In this document: one piece after another, positions 12,536 through 27,200 of the stretch
Position numbering within the stretch: position 1 is the stretch's first letter
Layout: each line of letters starts with the position of its first letter
NCBI GenBank assembly: GCA_023846275.1
Contig: JAIUJO010000143.1
Span: forward strand, 691,001 to 755,000
Length of the DNA: 64,000 nt
Reading direction: 5' to 3'
DNA from: Vanilla planifolia
Taxonomy: Eukaryota; Streptophyta; Magnoliopsida; Asparagales; Orchidaceae
Translations under genes and position numbers: made by a program
The notes under the pieces: model-generated
The model's database searches: none
Told to the model about the DNA's origin: nothing
The model's input: the letters and a program-made list of their open reading frames with translations, nothing else

Positions 12536-13220
12536 TGCATGTGTGCATGTGTGGGTTTATGTGTATGTGCATGTGAGAGAGAGTGTGTTTACAGGTGTGC
12601 ATGTGTGTGTGTGTGCATAAGTGCATATATGTGAACATGACTATGCATGCTTTTGTGTGCATGTAGGCACATGTGTGAGCATATGAGAGTGTGTGTTCAT
12701 GTATGTGTGTGTGCGTGTTTGTCATTGTGTACATATTCATGTGTGTATGTGTTTTTGTGCTTAAGTGTGTGCATGTATTTGCTTGCATGCGGGTGTACAC
12801 ATGTATGTGTGTGCATTTTGTTTTATTTGCACTCATACGAGTGCTAATGTATGTGCATCTATGCATTTGTATGCATGTGTGTATGTATGTGTGAATGTAT
12901 GTGCACATATGTGTTTTATGCATTACATTGAGTAGTATGCAAGCATATGCATGTGTGTCTATGTGTTTTCATATGTGCAAGTGTTTATGAATTTTTCTAA
13001 ATGGGAGTGAATGTGTGTTTACATGCTTGTGTGTGCACATGAATGTGTTTATGTGGGTGTGCATTTGTGTGTGTGTTTGCATGCACACATGTGTGAATGT
13101 CTATATGTGTTTGACTTGTATAATATGTGTATATGCGTGTGCATGGTTGGATATGTGTGAGTGCATTCGTGTGTGTATGCATGTGTGTGCTTGGGCATCT
13201 ATGTTTGTTGTTGTAGGGAT
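12536..13220. repeat. 685-bp tandem duplication in GT array, copy 2
   Basis: This is the second copy of the preceding unit, with the same order of distinctive non-GT words, including the ACTCATA-GAGTGCTA block, the CATTGAG-AGTATGCAAGCATATG block and the TGGGCATCTATGTTTGTTGTTGTAGG block. The copies differ by scattered substitutions and small length changes, so the duplication is not recent. I did not find a convincing third copy on either side. Confidence 0.9.
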
Positions 13221-16200
13221 TTGCATGTGTGCATTTTTATGTGTATGCATGTCTATGAGAGTGCTTTGGTGTGTGTGCATAGAAGTGTGTGTGCATGTGC
13301 ATGGCCCTGTGTGTATGTTTGTGCATGTATGAGCATGTGTGTGTGTCAATGCATGGATGTGTGTTGTGGGTGCATGTATGTGGACATTCGTGCTTGTGGG
13401 CATACTAATGTGTGCATGCTTGTGTGATTGTGTATGTGCATGTGTATATGTGTATGCATTCTTATGTATATGCATGTGTGTATGTGTTTTTGTGTGTGTA
13501 CATATGCCTGTGTTGTGTCACATGCATTTGTGTGTATGTGTATATTTGTATGCATCTTTGTATTTGTGCATGTGTGTGTGAGTACATACAGGTGGTTTTG
13601 TGCATGTGGATGTATGTATTTATATGTGTGGTTTTGTATTTATGTGTGTATGTGAGTGTTACATGTTTTTTTGTTTGTGCATATTTGTGGGTGTAAGTAT
13701 ATGTGTGTGTGTATGTTTTCATTTGTGCATGTGTACAAGCATGCCCATGTGTGTTTTTTCATTTTTGTGCACGTGTATGTGCTTGTCGATCTATGTGTTT
13801 GTGTTCGTGCGCATATTTGCATATGTGTGTGGGTGTGTTTGTTTGTGTTTTTCTGTGTATATGTGTGTACACATGCAGATGTGTATGTGTGTGTGTACAT
13901 GTTGGTGTGAGAGTGCATATGTGTATGCAAGTATGTGTACATGTGTGTGTGTACATACAAGTAAATGTTTGTATGTTTGTGCATGTGTGTGCATGGGCAT
14001 GTGTGTACATGTGCATGTGCTTGAGCATTTGCATGTGTCTGCATAGGTATGTGCACATGTGATCATGTGTGTGTGTGTATGAGTGAATGTGTGAATGTGT
14101 ACATGTGTTTGTGCTTACATGTTCAATGTGTGTGTGGAAGCATGTAGGTGTGCATGCTTGGATGTGTGCATCAATGTTTATGTGTGTATGTTTATGTGTC
14201 TATGTGTGTGCATGTGAGTGCAAACAAGCTTTTGTGTGTGTGAACTTGTTCTTGTTTGCATGTGCATGTATTTATGTGCATGTGTGTGTACATGTGCATG
14301 TGCATTTGAGTACGTGCATGCTTGTGTATGTGTGCATGTGTTCATGTAAAAGTGTGTATGTGTGTGTGTGTGTTTGTGTGCATGTCATTGTTTTTTGTTT
14401 TTGCACTCAGGTGTGTGTGTGTGTATTGGCATCAATGTGTGTGGGTGTATGCACATTTTTGTGTATGTGTGTGTGAGCATGTGTGTGGTATATGTACATA
14501 TGCATGTGTATGTCTATGTATACACATGTTAGTATGTAAATTTGTGTGTACATTTTATGTGCAAATGTGCACACATTTATGTGCATGCACAAGTCCACAT
14601 GTGTGTGTGTATATCGGTGTATGCTTCATATGTGCCTTTGTGCATTTTTGCATGTGAGCATTCATGTGTCTTTGTTTGTGTATGTGTGCATGGGTGTGTT
14701 TGTGTATGTGAATGTGTGTACATGTACGTGTGTGCTTGTGTATGTGTGTGTACTTGTGTTAGTGTGTGCTCTTATCAATATTTGTGCGTGTGTGTGAAGA
14801 TGCGTGTGTATGTGCATGTGTGTGTATGTCAATAACCATGTGTGTAGGAGCCTTTGAGTGATCGTGTCTATGTGTTCTGTGTGCATGTGTGGGTGTTCTT
14901 GTGTGTACATATGTGTGTGTGTGTGTTAGTATTCTTATGTGTGCATGTTATGCATGTGTATGTGTGTATGTGTGTATGTGTGTATGTGTCTGTTTGTGTT
15001 TACATTTGTGTTTATGCAATTGTGTGTGTGTGTTCATGTGTGTGTACTGGAGTGTGCATATGCATGCATATGTGTGTATGCAATTGTGTGGGCATGTTTA
15101 TGCACCTTGTGTGTGTGTGTGTTTGTTTCATTTGTGCATTTGTGCATGTATTTGTTCATGTGTGTGCATGTTTGGATGTGTGCATGTGTGGTGCATGCAT
15201 GGTGTGAGTATAAGCATGTGTAGATGCATGTGGATTATGTCTATGTTCATATGTGTTCTTATGTGTGCATGTGTGTGCATTCCAGTATGCATATATGTGT
15301 GAATATATTTGTATGGGTGCATCTATGTATGTGTGCATATGTGTGTTCATGTGTGAGTAAAATGCTGTAGTGTCTATATGTGTGTGTTTGTGCGTTCAAA
15401 AATGCATGTGTATCCATCTTACTCTATGTGTGTACATATATTTGCATGTGTGTGTTTTTGTGTATGTTAGTGTGTGTCAGCATATGCATGTGTGCATCAA
15501 TGTGTGTGCATGTGCATGCATGTGTGTACTTGTGTGTACATGAGTGATCATGTTTGTGTGCATGTGTGTGTATGCATTTTCATGTGGGTTCATCTGCTTT
15601 TGCATTTGTGTGCATCGGTGAGCATGTGTATATATGTGTGTGTATGTGTGACGTGTTTGTGTGTGTGTGCTTGTATGTTTGTATCTACATTTTTGTTTGT
15701 GTGTGTGTGTGTTCAATTTTGTGGATGTTTGTATGTGTTCATGTGTGAGCATGCATGTATGCATGTGTGATTCATTTATGTGCATGTGTTTGTTACTATG
15801 TCTGTGTATATGTGTGTGTGTGTGTGTGGATGCATTTGCGTTTATATATGTATGTATAAGTGCTTTCATGTGTGTGTATATGCACACACATGTGTGTGAG
15901 CATGTGTCATTTATGTGTTCATGCATTTGTGTATGTGTGTGAATGTGTGTATGAGTTCATGTATATTTTCATGCACACATGTGCGTATGTGTGTGAGTAC
16001 ATGCATGCATGTTTGTGTGCTATGCATGTGTGCATTCATGTTCTTGTGCTTGTATTCTTACATGTGAGTGTCTGTGCATGCCGGTGGGCGTATCAGTATG
16101 TGCATGCCATTTTGTGTCAGTGTGTGTGAATGTGTGTATTTCTACTTTTGCATGTGTGACATATGCTTGTGCTTGTGTATGTGTATTTGTGTGTATGTGT

Positions 16201-18632
16201 GCTTATGTGCATATATGATTGTGGATGAGTATGTGTGTGTGAGTATACTATTGTGCATGTGTGAGTGCCTGTGTATGCAAGTGTGTGCATGTGTGAACAT
16301 TTCCATGCATGTTTGTGTTTATGTGTGTGTGTGCCTCTATGTGTGCATGTGTATGTTAGCTCATGTCGTGTGTATTCATGTGTGCATGCATATGTTTGTA
16401 CATGTGTGTGTACGTTTGTTTATACATGTGTGTGCTTATGCATGTGTGTTGTATATGTCTACAAATGTGTACACATGCTACACGTGTAAATATGTGCATA
16501 TCTGTGTAAGTGTATTTGTTTGTTCGTGTGTGCAAGTGTTTGTTAATTTTTGTGTTTGCATGTGCACATTCATGTGCGTGTGTGTTTATGTGGGTGTACA
16601 TGCATGCATGAATGTATGTGCATGCATGCACAAGTGTATGTGTGTTTGTGTATGCATATTTGTGTGATAATGCATGTATGTGTGTGCATGTGTTTGTGTG
16701 TGCATATATGTGCATTTTCTTTTGTTTGATTGTGCATCTACGTGTGTGTGCATGTACATTTGCATTTGTATATGTTTGTGAGCATATGCACGTGTTTATG
16801 CATGTGTTTATATATTTATATGTATGCGTGTGTGTGTTCTTGTGCTTGTGTTTTTGTACATGTGTGCATTGGTGTGCATATGTGTGTGTTTGTAGTTGTA
16901 CAGTCATTTGAGCATGTAAATACTTTAAAAAATGTCTACACATTCATGCATGTGCACTTGCATGCATGTGCGTGCGTGCATGTATGTGTGAGTGTGGGTA
17001 GGTATTTGTGTATATGTGTTTGCATGCATGTATCTATGTGTGTGTATGCATGTTTGTTTGTAGTGCATGTACACTTTGATAGTGTCTATTTGTGTAGGTA
17101 TGGATGTATGTGGGGGTGGGAATCTTTGTGGGCTTGTGCATGCACGTGCTTGCATGTAAGTGCTTGCATGTTTGTATGTCTATATGCACATGTACGTGTG
17201 TGTGTGTGTGCATGTGTGTGAGAGTATGTGTTCACGTGTGTGTAGGTGTGTGTGCATATGCATGTTTGAGTACATCATGTATGTGCATGTGTGTGTTAAT
17301 TGTGTGTGTGTGCATGATTATTATTTTTTTTTGTATTTATGTGTTCATTTAAAAGTTTGTGTGTGTGTCTGTCTTCCTATGCATATATGTGTGTGGGCGA
17401 GTATATGTGTGTTGGTTTTGTGGGTGTTGGTGTGTGCATGATTGTGTGTGCATGTGTGTGTGTACTTTTGTGTTTTTGGATGCATGCATGTTTGCATATG
17501 TCAATGCATTCATGTGTGTGTGAGTGCTTGCATTGGTGTGTGTGTGTGTATATAGGTGCATGCATTTGTAGGTGCATGTGTTTGTGCATATGTATGCATG
17601 TTGGTGTGTGTATGTAAGCGTTCATGTGTGTGCTAATGTGGGTCCATGTTTGTTTGTCCTATGCACATGCATGCATGCATGTGTGCATGAGCACTGGTGT
17701 GTGTGTGGATGTGTGCACATGTTTATGCACATGCACCTATGTATATGCTTGTGTGTGTTTGTATGTGTGTGTGTGTGTGTGTGTGCTTATGCATATGTGC
17801 ATAACTATGTGTTTTTTAGTGCATATGTGTGTGTATCTATGTGCATGTGTGTCTTTGAGTGTATTTGGGCACATGTGTGCATGTGCATGCATGTGGATCT
17901 ATGGTTATGCACTTGCTATGTGCATGTGTGTAGGTTTATTTGTATGTGCATGTGGAAGTGTGTGGGTTTGTGGGTGTGAGCATGTGCATCTATCTATGTG
18001 TGCATGCATGTGTAAGTAGTATTGATGTGTTACTGTGTATGTATGTGTGTGTGTGCATTCATGTGTGTAGGTGTCTTGGTGTATGTGTGTGTAGGGGTGT
18101 GCGAAGGGGTGCATGTGTGTTCTCGTGTACATGTGCATGTCTACATGTGCTTGTGCATGTACATGTTTGTATACATCGTGCACGTTTGTGTGTGCATATG
18201 TGCATGTGTGTTTGTGTGCAAGTACATTGGTATGCATACTTGTATATGTTGGAAAGTGCACATGTCTGTATGCCTATGTGTGTGCATTTGTGTGCTTGTT
18301 TGTGTGTGCATTTGTGTGCTTGTGTGTGTGCATGTGAATGTGTATGTGTCTGTGCAAACTTTTGCATGTGCTATTGTGTATGTGTGCATCTATGTGTGCA
18401 TATGTGTATGAATGTGGATGTATGCATTTGCACATGGATGTTCATGTGTGTACGAGTGCATGTTTGTGCAATTATGTGTTTGTCAATGTGTGTGTGAATG
18501 TATTTTTGTGCGTACATGTGTCTGTATTTGTGTATATGTTTTTGCATTTGTGCTTATATATATGCATGCACATGCTTATGTGCTTGCAAGTGTGTGTGTG
18601 TGTGCACGTATGCAGGTGCATGTGTGTGCATG

Positions 18633-18656
18633 TCTATATATATATATATATATATC
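18633..18656. repeat. Short (AT)n run in GT array B
   Basis: A pure TATATA... run of about 20 bases interrupts the GT array between GTC and CTGTG. It is the cleanest AT microsatellite in this array. Confidence 0.85.
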
Positions 18657-21600
18657 TGTGTGTGTGTGTGTTTGTGTGTGCTTATCATTTGTGTGTGCAA
18701 GTGAGCTTGTATATGTGTGTGTTTATGCATGTGTGTGTTTGAGTTAGTGCATGTGTGTGTGTTTTTGTACATATGTGTGTTAGTGTGTGTGTGGGTGTGT
18801 ATGTGTGTGTGTATTTGCACATACTTGTGCAAGTGTATTTGTGTGTGCATGTGCATGTGTGCATGTGTATATGTGTGGTTTTATGGGTATAAAATTGTGT
18901 GCATGTGTGCATGCATGCGCATGCAAGTGTGTGTGCATGTATATGTTCAAGTTAGTGGGTATGTGTATGTTTGCATCTGCTTTTGCATTTACATGTGTGT
19001 GCATGGATGTGTGCATGTTTATATGTGTGTGTGTGCATGTGTGTGAGTGCATGTGTATGCATACATATAAGTGTGCAAGCTTGATTCTTCTGTGTGTTTT
19101 GGTGCATGTGGGCATATGTGCATGCATTTGTGTAAGTGTGTGTATATGCATCTATGTGGGTGTGTGTGCAATTGTGCGCTAGTGCATACAATAATGTATG
19201 TGTATGTATACTAGTGTTTGTGTTTATATGCATGTGGGTATGTTTTTGTGCATGGTTATGCATGGTGCTATGTGTGTGCATTTGTATGTGCATGTGTGTG
19301 TATATGTACATCCTTATGTGTGTATGTGCATGCATTTGTATATGTGCATGTTTTTGCATATGGCATTGTGTTTGTTTGTGTTAATGCATTCTTGTATGTG
19401 TTTGTGTGTGCATCAATGCTAGTATGCATGGGTGTGCATGCAAGTTTGTGTGTACATGTGCATGTGCATGTGTGTTCATGTATGTGCATGTGTATTCATG
19501 TATGTTCATGGGTGTGTACATGTGTGTGTGTATGTTTTTGTGTGTGTGTTTGTGTGTCTGCATATGTGCAGGTGGGCATGTGTGTATGCATGTGTGTGTG
19601 TTTATGTGTGTGTGTGTGTGCATGTTTAGATATATGTTATTTGTGTATGCATATGGGTGTGTGTGCATGCCTACATATATGTGTGTGTATTTGTGTGTGT
19701 GTATGTTTGTGTGTATCCCTTCGATGTGCTTGTGTGCATGTGTGTGCATACATGCATATGCCAAGAACAATGTGTGTGTGTATTTTACATTCATTTTTAT
19801 GCATAGGTGCATGTTTATGCTTGTGTATGTGTGTGCATGTGCCTATATGTGTGCACATGTCTATGTGCATGTGTGTTGTGAGTTGTGAGGGTGTGTGCAT
19901 GTGTGCTTGTGTTTGCATGTATGTGCTCATGTGTGTGTGTGTCTATACTTGTGTTGTATTGTGGGTGCTAGTATGTGCATGTGTGGTGCTACATTTGTGT
20001 GTGTGAAGCTATATGTGTGTGTCTTCCTTTCTTTACATGTGTACGAGTATGTTCATGGGTGTGTGTGTATAGCTTTGGATATGTGTTTGTGTGCATATGT
20101 GTGTATGGGGTTTTGTATGTGGGTGCACATGCATGTGTGTGTATATATGTATGTGCATGTGCATGCATGCATGTATATATATGTTTGTGCCTTTGAGTGA
20201 GTGTGCTTGTGAACATTCACTTGCATTTGTTTGTGCATGTCTGTATAGTTGTGTTTGTGCATTTGTATGTATGTATGTGTGTTCATGTGTCCATGTGGGT
20301 GTGCGCTTTAGTCTTTGTGCATGTCCTTACGCATGCTTGTGAGTGTTCATGCTTTATGTGTGTTTTGAGTTCTTATATTTGTGCATGTCTATGTTTTGTG
20401 CATGTGCATGTGTGTTGGTGTGTGTGCATATTCATGTATTTACACTTGTGTGAGTGTAGGCATGATCATGCATTTGTGTGCATCTATGTGTAAGTGTATT
20501 TGTAGTTGTGTGTGCATATGTGTGTGTGTGCTCGTGCATGTGTTTGTGTGCCTGTCCATGTGTGCATGAGCATGTGCATGCAAGCATGTGTCAAAATATG
20601 TCTATTCACATGTGTGTGTATGTGCATGTGTGCATAGATGTGCTTGTATTTGTTCATGTGTGCTTGTAATTATTCATGTGTGTATGTGCATGTGTCTATC
20701 TATCTATGTGTGTGTGTGTATATGTGTGCATGTGGTAGTTGTGTGTCTGTGTCGTTATGTGTGTGTGCATGCACATGCATGTGTTTGTGTGCATGTGTGA
20801 AAGGCCATGTGTGAGTGTGTGTTTGTGTGAGTGTGTGCAAATTTGTGTGTTTTCATGTGGTGTGGATGTCTGTGGATATGTGTGCATAGAAGTGCTTATG
20901 TGTGCATGGATGTGTTTGCATGCAATTGCATGCATGCGTGTCTGTCTGTGCATTTGTGCTTACATGTTAGTGCTTGTCTACTTGTGTGCATATGAGTGTG
21001 TGTAAGTCTATGAGTTTGTGTGGATTGTTGTATGTGCTTGTGTGGCCAAATATGTGCACATTATCTACATGTGCAAGTGCACTTTTGTGCATCTGTGTAG
21101 AAACTTATTTGTGTAAGTGCATGCATGCACATGTGTGTGTATGTTCAAGTGTGAGTGTGTGTACATGTGTATATGCATGTGGATTTTATGTGCATTTGTG
21201 CATCTACATTCATACATGTGTGTATGCATATGCATGTCTGTGTAGTTGTGCATGTGTGCGTATGTGCATGTGTGCATTAATATATGTCTATGTGTGTGTG
21301 TGTGTGTACATGTAATTATATGTGTGGTTTTATGCGTGCGTGTGAGCATATAAGTATGCATCTCTATGTACCTACTTGAGTGTCTATGTGTGTGTGTGTG
21401 TTTGTGAATTTGTATGTGGGTATGTAAGCATGCACATATGCATGTGCATATATGCATGAATACATGTAAGTGTTTACATTTCTTTACGTGCTTATAAAAA
21501 TGTGTGAATTTGTGTGTGTATTTACATGTGTGCATGGTTTGGGCATGTGTTTGTGTTGGCCTATCATGTGTATCAACATATGCATGTGTGAATGACTATG

Positions 21601-24207
21601 TGTGCATGCATGTGTGCATGCGTGTGCTTGTGTGTGTATGCATGTGTGGCCAAATGCATGTGTGTGCATGTGTGTGTGTAAATCTATGTGTGGGGGCTTG
21701 CACGCATGTGTATGTGCATGTGCTCTTGCATACATGTGCATGTCTATGTGAGGGTGTATAGGTGTGTCTATAAGTGTGTGTAATTATTCTTGTGAGTGCT
21801 TGTGTGTGTGTTCAATTCTTTGCATATGTTTATGCATATGTATGTGTGTGTGGGTGTATTTAAATGTATTTGTGCATGTGTATGTAGGTGATTATGTGTG
21901 CTTGTGTGCATTTTAGCATGTGCACTTTTTTTCTACATATGTGTGTGCTTTTATTTACACTTGTGTGCATGTGTGTGTCAATATGTCTCTGTGAGTGTGT
22001 GTTTGTGCATGCAAGCACGTGTGTATATGTGTGAGTGCATATGTGTGTGCTTTGTGTGCATGCATTAGTGTTCTTGCACATTAGTGTGTGTATGTATATA
22101 TGTGCATATGTGTAATTACATTTGTGTGTATGTGAATGTGTGTGTTTGTACTTTTACATGCAGGTGCATGTGTGTATGCATGTGCTTATGTATATATCTA
22201 TGTGCTTGTCCATGCATATGGGTCTGTGCATGAGTATGCATGTGTGTGCACGTGGGTGTATTTGTAGGTGTTTGTGAGTGCAGATGTGTGCACATATGTG
22301 AGTTCCTAAGTGTAAGTGCTTGTGCATGTATGTGGGTGTTCATGTGTGTCTGTACATGTGCCAATGCATGTACATGTGAGTATGCATATCTGTATGTGGT
22401 TGCATGTGCATCTGTGCACGCATGTGTGTGCATGTGCATGTATATACATTTATTTTAATTTTTTTGTGCATTAGCATGTGTGTGAGTGTGCATGTATATT
22501 AGTGTGCATGCATGAGCATGAGTCTGTGTGTGCATGTGTTTATGTGTGCATGTGTGTGTGTGTGTGCATTTACTTTTATATGTGTAAGTGTGAGTTGTTA
22601 TACATTCTTTCTAGTGTGTACATGCATTTGAGCATGTGCAAGCACATGCTTTCATGCATAGATCCATGCATATTTGTGTGCACAAATGTGTAAGTATGGG
22701 TCAGTGTGTGTGTGTGTGTTTATATTTGTGAGCTTGTATATGTCTGTGTTTGAATATGCCTGTTTGCTGGTGTGTGCTTTTGTGTGTGTTATGTGAGTGT
22801 TAATCTGTGTGTGTGTGCACCTTTGTGAGCATGTGCATGCATGTGTGCATGTAAGCATGCAAGTGTATGTATGTGTGGGTGTGTATGTGTATACATGTGT
22901 CCATATGTGTGGGTGTGAGTGTGCATGTGTGTGTGGATGTGTGTACACATGGACATATGTACATGTGTTTAAGGTGACTATGATTGTGTTTATGTGAGCA
23001 TGTGTTTGCCTATACATGTGCATATTTGAGCATGTATGTTTTTGTTTTTATGCATGTATGTGCATGTGTGTGTATGTGCATACACACACATGTGTGTTGC
23101 TATCGGTGTGTGTGTGGTGTAGGCATGTGTATGTGTGTATGCACATGTGTGTGTCTTTGTATCTATGTTGGTGCATGTCTTAGTGCAAATTTGTATGAGT
23201 TCATTCTTGTGTGTGTGCATGCATTTGCGTCTTTATGAGTATACTCATGCATGTGTATGTGTGTGTGTTTTTGTATATGTGTGTTTGTGTGCATGCTTAT
23301 GAGTGTGTGTGAGTGTGCATAAGTGTGCTAATGTGGGTCCATGTGTGTTTGTACTATGTGCAAGCATATATGTGTGTTTTCATGAGAATAGGTGTGCATG
23401 TGTGTGTATTTTCTTATTTTTGCATGTGTGTGTTTGCATGATTATGTGTGTTTGCATGTGTTCATGTGTGCTTTTTTTGTTTGTATGCGTGCATGTTCCA
23501 GAGTGTATATGTGTGTGTGGATGCATGTTTCTATGTGTGTATGCAAGTGTATTTGTGCAAGTGTGTTCGTATGGTTGTGCACATGCATGTGTTTACATGT
23601 ACATTACTGTGTGTTTTTGTGTTTACATGCATGAGAATGTGTGTGTGTGTTTTCTTATGTGTGTGGGTATGTGTGTGTGTGATCTTATGCATTCATGTGT
23701 GAGTGCATGTCTTTGTAGGGATGGTGGGGAAGTGTGCTACAGTGAGTTTGTATGTATGTTTTTGTGTGTGTCTGCACATGTATGTGTAAGTGCATGTATC
23801 TATGTCTGCGCACAGGCACACATGTTTGTTTATGTGGGTTCATGCTTGTGTTAATGTGTGTGGTTGTGTATAGGTTTGTGTTTGTTTGAGTGTGCATGTA
23901 TATGTCTACAGGCATGTTTTTATGTGTATGTGTGCATTCACACACATGCATGTATGTGTGGGTGCTTGTTTGTGCTTGCGTGTGTGCATATGCATGTGCA
24001 CATGTATGTGTGTTAGTGCATGTGCTTATACACATGCATATGTGTGTGTGCGTGTATGTATGTGTATGTATATGTGTGCATGTACATGTGTTTGTGCATG
24101 TATTTGTTCTTGTACATGAAGGTGTGGGTGTGCACATATGTGCATGCATGTGTATGTGCATTTATCTAAATGAGTGTGAGCGAGTGTATTTTGGCCTATG
24201 TGTGCAT

Positions 24208-24243
24208 GTGCATGTGTGTGTACAAGTGCATGTGTGTGTACAA
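24208..24243. repeat. Two perfect copies of an 18-bp unit
   Basis: The unit GTGCATGTGTGTGTACAA occurs twice back to back. It is a small local slippage product inside the GT array. Confidence 0.8.
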
Positions 24244-27200
24244 GTGCACGTGTGTGAGCATGTCTTCTTGTGTGAGTGTGTGTGCATGAGCATGTTTACA
24301 TGCTTGCATGTGTGCTTGTGTGTGCACATGTATGTGCATGTGTTTGTGTGCCTTTGCATGTTTGTGTGTGCATGAATAGGTCTATGAATGTGTGTGTGTC
24401 ACCATGTGCATGTATATGTGTCCATGTGCACATGCATGCATGTGTTTGTTTGTTCATTCATGCATGCACGTGTGTTTATACGCGTTTGTGTTGGTGTGCA
24501 TGTATAGTTGTGAGAGCTGGTGTGTGCGTGCATGTGTGCATGTGAGCATGTAGAACAATGTGTACATAAATGTTTATGTGCATGTGTGTCTATGTGTCTA
24601 CATATGTCCATATGTGTGTACTCGTGCAGATGTGTGAGCTTGTGCATGTACGAGTACATATGTGTGTACATGTATGTGTGTGTGTGTATGTGTGTTAGTG
24701 TGTACATGTCTGTGAATGTGTGTATGTACACATGCATGTGGGTGTTTTCTTTTATGTGCATGTGTGAGTGCATGCAAGCATGCATGTGGTATGTGTGAGC
24801 AAGCATGCATATGCATATGCATTTTTGTGTGTTTATGTTTGTTTGTATGTGTATGTTTGTGTGCGTGCAATGGTGCGTGGTTACATGTGCGTGTTGTGTG
24901 CATTATGTGTGTTATGTGTGAGCATGTCTACATGTATCCATGCTTATGGGAGTAGTTGTGCATCTATGTATATGTGTGTGTGTGGTGGTGTGGTGTACAT
25001 ATGTGCATGCAAGCATGTGTATGTGTATGCATGTGCTTGTGTGTGCAAGTTTGTGTTTGTGTAGGCATTTAGGTATACGTTTTTGTGAGCATGTGTGCAT
25101 CTATACATGTGTATGGATGCTTGTGCACTTATGCATGTGTTCATGCATGCACATTGGTTTGTTTCTGTGCATGTGAGTGCTTGTGTGCCTATGCATATTT
25201 GTATATCCATATGTCTGTGTGTGCATTATGTGTTTATGCATGCATGTGTGTTAGTATGTGTGGGCAAATGCATGTTTAAATGTACATGTGCATATGTGTC
25301 CATATCTGTCTGTATGTGTTGTTGCATTTTATGTGTGTGTGTGTGTATGTGTGTTTGTATACATGCATGTATGTGCATGTGTGTGTGTATGTAAATGTGT
25401 GGATGGGTGTGCATGCATACTTATGCATGCGTGTGTGCATGTGCATATGTGAGTATGTGTGCTTTTTTTAACATAGGTGCTTGCATGAGTTCATGTGTGT
25501 ATGAATATCAATTTGCATGCATGTATATGATTGCATGCATGTGTATACATGTGTGGGTGTGTATGTTCATGTGTGTCCATGGGTGTGTGGGCATATGTGT
25601 ATATGTGTGTGCGTGTTCATTTTTTTGCATGCATGTGCATGTGCATGCGCTTGTGCGCATGTGTGTGCACAACTGTGTGTTTGCATGCTTATGTGTGATG
25701 TATGCACGTGTGTATGTGTGTGTCTATGTATGTATGTTCATTTTCTGGACTGTGTGCATGAGTGCATGCATACATGCATGCAAGGATGTGTGTTTATGCT
25801 TGTGCATGTGTTTGTATTATGTATTGATGGATTTGTGTTTATGTGTATTTAGGTGTGTGTCTGGTTGTGCATGTGTATGTGTCAATGTGTGTGCATCTAT
25901 GTCTACATGCAAGTGCATCTATGCATGCATGTGTATGTGTGTGCATATGCACATGGTGTATTGATTTATGTGTGTGTGCATGTGTAAATGTGCGTGTGCA
26001 TATGAGTGTATGTGTATGGGGTGGGAGTGCATGTGCATTGGTGTTTGCGTGTTTGTGTGCATGAGTGCAAATGTGAGCTTTAGTGTATGCATCAGGCACA
26101 TATGTGTGTTTGTATATATGTGTGTGCATGAATGTGATTATGCATCTGTTTGTACATATATGTGTTCACATGTGTGTGCTTGTTTATGTACTTGCATGGT
26201 CACTTGTGGTTGTGCTGTTTTTTTGTATATGTTTGTTAATGTGTTTGTGTATGTGTTTTTGGATGTGTGTATGCGTCCATGCATGGGGGTTTGCATATGT
26301 GTGAATATGTGTGTGCATGTGTGTGTATGTGTTATTTTGTGTGCATTCGTATGACTGTGTGTGTGCAAGTGCATGTGTGAGTTTGCATGGGTTGGATTGT
26401 GTGTATATGTTTGAGGGCATAAGAGCATGCTTATGCATGCATGTGTTTGTGTGCATGTGCATGTGTGAGTGTTTATGTGCTTGAATGCATTTGTAAATGT
26501 TTATGCGTATCCACGCATGTATGTATGTGTGCATGTGTGTATCTGTGCATGTGTGTATGTGTGCATGCATATTTAGGTGCACGTGTGCGGTTGAGTATGC
26601 TTGTGTGCACGTGGATGTGTGTGGTCATGTACTTATGCACTTGGGCATGTGTGTGCATGGTTGTGTGCATTCATGCATATGGGTTGCATGGGTGCATGGT
26701 TTGTGCATGTGTGATTATGTGTATGTGTGATCATGTTTGTGCATGCATTTATGTATGTGTGTTTATGTGCATATGTGTGGGTGTATGCAGGTGTTTTAAT
26801 GTGGTCATGTGTGCATGTCTGTAGGCATGTGTTTGTGTGAGTGTTTCTATGTGTGTGCACACCTATCTGTGTGTGTGTACATCTTGTGTGCATACATGTG
26901 TATGAGTGAGAGTCATGTGTGTGTGTGTGTCGGTATGTGTGTTAGTGTTTGTGTGTATGCATGTGCATATTTATGTGTTTGCATGTCTATGTGCATTCAC
27001 AAGTGCGTACGTATGTGTCTTTATGTGTTTGTATTCGCATGTTTGTTTATGAATGTACGTGCAAGTCTTTACTTTTACATGTGTGTCTTTACTTGCGTGT
27101 GTGTACATGTCCGTGTGCATGTGTTTTTTGTGTGTGCTCATGTATATGTGTGTGTTCATGGATACATGTGTGTGCATGCTTGTTTGCATATACGTGTGCA

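Noticed and set aside
19218-20006. The longest open frame in the window (262 codons, Cys/Val rich)
   Set aside because: It is pure translation of the GT array, with two other frames open across the same bases. Length alone is not evidence in such composition.
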